DNA of 7,554 nt, taken from assembly GCA_016764115.1 (NCBI GenBank), contig JAESSM010000197.1:1-7554 (forward strand), given 5' to 3'. Positions 5,460-7,554 of the stretch are shown here, piece by piece. Below the pieces are notes generated by a model that saw nothing but the letters and a program-made list of their open reading frames with translations, did no database searches and had not been told where the DNA came from. This stretch comes from Bacteroidia bacterium. Its GTDB lineage: Bacteria > Bacteroidota > Bacteroidia > JAESSM01 > NORP286. The translations under genes were made by a program, and so were the position numbers. Position 1 is the stretch's first letter. Every line of letters starts with the position of its first letter.

Positions 5460-7554
5460 TTACGCTTCTGCTATTTTTCTTGCTTTATCCATAGCACTTT
5501 GTAATCCTCCGGGGTCTTTACCTCCTGCGGAAGCAAAAAATGCTTGCCCTCCTCCTCCACCTTGTATTTCAGAAGCTAATTCTTTAATGATCTCATTGGC
5601 TTTCCAACCCTTGTCTTTAACCAAATTATCAGAAAGCATTACTGAAATATGAGCTTTACCATTAAACTTTGCTCCCAAAACCAGGAATAAATTATCTACC
5701 TGTCTTTTTAAATCAAATGACAGACTTTTCACTGCCTCCGAATCAGGAAGATCAACAATTTCTGCAATAAAATTTATATCACCTTTATCCTTGCAATTAT
5801 TTATCAAACTCTCTTTTAGTGTGCCTATTTTATTTTTAGTAAACCCTTCTAATTCTTTTTGAAGGTCGTTGTTCTTTTTTATTAAAGAGTTAACACGTTC
5901 GAGTAGGTCATTAGGATTCTTAAATGCTTCTTTAATACTGGTCAATGTTTCCAACTCAGTATTTATGTAGTCCTCTGCTTTATCAGCAGTAATGGCTTCA
6001 ATTCTACGTACCCCAGCAGCTATTGCTGATTCGCTGATAATTTTGCACTGCCCTATCTGGCCAGTACTGTTAACATGAATTCCACCACATAATTCAATGG
6101 AATATTCAGGGTCAAATATTATAACACGAACTTTATCACCATATTTCTCACCAAATAATGCAGTTGCACCTAGCTCAACGGCATCATCAAAAGGAACTTC
6201 TCTTTTTTCATCTAATTGGATATTTTCCCTGATCTTCTTATTTACGGTACGCTCGATTTCCTTTAATTCGTCATCAGTAACTTTTTGAAAATGGGAAAAA
6301 TCAAACCTTAAATGATCTGCATTAACCAATGACCCTTTTTGTTGAACATGGTCACCGATAACACTTCGCAAAGCTGCGTGCAGCAAATGAGTTGCACTAT
6401 GATTGTTAGCCGTTAACACTCTTTTGTCATAATTAACAACAGCTTTTATTTTTGCATCTACCTTTTCAGGAATCTTATCGGTAAAATGAACAATCAGATT
6501 GTTTTCTTTTTGTGTATCAAGAATCGATATTTTTTCACCAGTTTCTGTTTCCAAATATCCTGTATCGCCAACCTGACCACCAGATTCAGCATAAAAAGGA
6601 GTTGGAGAAAATACTATTTGATACCCTTCTTTACTTTTTGATTTGATCTTTCTATACTTCAAAATCTCCGCTTCAGATTCATGCTGATCATATCCAACAA
6701 ATTCAACTTCAGCATCTTTGATCACATACCAATCTCCGGTTTCAACTTTAGTTGCTTGTCGGGCTCTGTCTTTTTGTTTTGACATTTCCTCATCAAACAC
6801 TTTTTCATCAATGGTAAAACCATTTTCTTTAGCGATCAATTGTGTGAGATCAAAAGGAAAACCGTAAGTATCATATAATTCAAAAGCAATATTACCATCA
6901 ATGACCTTTCCCTTACTCTTGTGAATCACTTCATCCAATCTTTTCAAACCAACCTCAAGGGTCTTTAAAAATGATACTTCTTCTTCTTTTATCACTTTTG
7001 ATATCAGATCTTTTTGAGATTCTATTTCCTGAAAAATATCTTTAAAATCATCTGCAAGTACTGATACAAGTTCATATAAAAATGGAGTTTGCATTCCTAA
7101 ATGAGTGTACCCATATCTTACAGATCTTCTCAATATCCTTCTGATCACATACCCAGCTTTAACATTAGCTGGAAGTTGTCCATCAGCAATGGAGAAAGCT
7201 ACAGCTCGTACATGATCTACTGCTACTCTTATAGCAACATTAATGTTTTCATCCTGACCATAAGTTTTACCACTTAATTGCTCCACCTTTTCAATTAAGC
7301 TTTCAAAAACATCTGCATCGTAGTTAGATAACTTATTCTGAACTATCATGCACAGTCTTTCGAATCCCATTCCTGTATCAACATGCTTTTGAGGAAGGTT
7401 TTCTAATTTACCATCAGCAGCTCTATTAAATTCAATAAAAACTAAGTTCCATATTTCAATGACATGAGGGTGTCCGGAGTTTATGAGTGATTCACCTGCA
7501 ACTTTATTCTTTTCAGCATCAGTTCTTATATCAATGTGAATTTCTGAGCAAGGA
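5460..7554 (-). CDS. alaS: Alanyl-tRNA synthetase (partial, N-terminal part outside the window)
   Basis: The frame is open to the right edge, so the ATG at 7370 is internal. The 61 codons before it read PCSEIHIDIR through HVIEIWNLVFIEFNRA to HVDTG, all core AlaRS sequence. About 697 residues are visible, and roughly 175 from the catalytic domain are missing (inference from usual length). After the aminoacylation core comes the tRNA-recognition region (VRAVAFSIADGQLPAN, GYVIRRILRRSVRYG). The editing domain follows with AESGGQVGDTG, the metal-binding HSATH at 6387-6401 and CGGIH at 6075-6089, then SESAIAAGVRRIEAI. The last part is a charged coiled coil and a C-Ala domain with the glycine run GGGGGQAFFASAGG. 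The enzyme attaches Ala to tRNA(Ala) and hydrolyses mischarged Ser- or Gly-tRNA(Ala). The Ile in CGGIH replaces the usual Thr. The stop is one base before gatB. Confidence 0.97.
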   Translation of the reverse strand, partial: PCSEIHIDIRTDAEKNKVAGESLINSGHPHVIEIWNLVFIEFNRAADGKLENLPQKHVDTGMGFERLCMIVQNKLSNYDADVFESLIEKVEQLSGKTYGQDENINVAIRVAVDHVRAVAFSIADGQLPANVKAGYVIRRILRRSVRYGYTHLGMQTPFLYELVSVLADDFKDIFQEIESQKDLISKVIKEEEVSFLKTLEVGLKRLDEVIHKSKGKVIDGNIAFELYDTYGFPFDLTQLIAKENGFTIDEKVFDEEMSKQKDRARQATKVETGDWYVIKDAEVEFVGYDQHESEAEILKYRKIKSKSKEGYQIVFSPTPFYAESGGQVGDTGYLETETGEKISILDTQKENNLIVHFTDKIPEKVDAKIKAVVNYDKRVLTANNHSATHLLHAALRSVIGDHVQQKGSLVNADHLRFDFSHFQKVTDDELKEIERTVNKKIRENIQLDEKREVPFDDAVELGATALFGEKYGDKVRVIIFDPEYSIELCGGIHVNSTGQIGQCKIISESAIAAGVRRIEAITADKAEDYINTELETLTSIKEAFKNPNDLLERVNSLIKKNNDLQKELEGFTKNKIGTLKESLINNCKDKGDINFIAEIVDLPDSEAVKSLSFDLKRQVDNLFLVLGAKFNGKAHISVMLSDNLVKDKGWKANEIIKELASEIQGGGGGQAFFASAGGKDPGGLQSAMDKARKIAEA

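Larger units (their letters stand above)
185..7554 (-). other. Probable seven-gene transcription unit (3' part, promoter outside window)
   Basis: All seven minus-strand genes run the same way with gaps of 1, 12, 49, 41 (26 if the kinase uses its GTG), 4 and -1 bases. No terminator-like hairpin interrupts them. The only gap with room for an extra promoter is 2809-2857, upstream of the response regulator, and no recognisable TAnnTTTG-type box is seen there. The operon is inferred from spacing alone. Confidence 0.65.

Noticed and set aside
5347..5652. A + strand open frame of about 100 codons across the alaS/gatB junction
   Set aside because: It lies antisense to two strongly conserved genes, and its proline- and cysteine-rich stretch is the complement of the AlaRS glycine run.

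Overview
The window is AT-rich and reads as a chromosomal housekeeping region from a member of the Bacteroidota, most likely the Cytophagales (inference). The evidence is the protein wording: a DUF4369 plus thioredoxin lipoprotein, the Bacteroidota-type AlaRS and GatB sequences, and an RluA-type synthase without an S4 domain. Start codons have no convincing Shine-Dalgarno sequences, which is also normal for that phylum. I see no RNA gene, CRISPR array, insertion sequence, phage gene or integration site.

Layout: positions 2-127 hold the last 41 codons of a + strand gene that enters from the left. Its ending looks like an outer-membrane beta-barrel, possibly Wzi-like. It converges, across about 57 AT-rich bases, on a minus-strand block that fills the rest of the window. 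In transcription order (right to left) the block is: alaS (5' end outside the window), gatB, a TlpA-like lipoprotein thioredoxin, an OmpR/PhoB-type response regulator, a PhoR-like histidine kinase, an RluA-family pseudouridine synthase, and a 58-residue two-helix membrane protein. The spacings are 1, 12, 49, 41 (or 26), 4 and -1 bases, so the seven genes are probably one transcription unit with its main promoter upstream of the window.

How the genes fit together: alaS and gatB serve tRNA charging, and the RluA-family enzyme modifies structured RNA, so three of the seven genes act in translation. The response regulator and kinase are adjacent and form a cognate pair. The kinase has almost no extracytoplasmic domain, so its signal is probably sensed in the membrane, in the cytoplasm or through a partner protein. 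The thioredoxin lipoprotein acts outside the inner membrane. No shared pathway joins all seven.

The region is mostly ordinary. The points most worth a second look are the small membrane protein translated from a TAATG overlap with the synthase gene, an Ile in the normally Thr-containing CGGTH motif of AlaRS, and the missing cysteine pairs in GatB. I found no evidence of a new defence, mobile or biosynthetic system.
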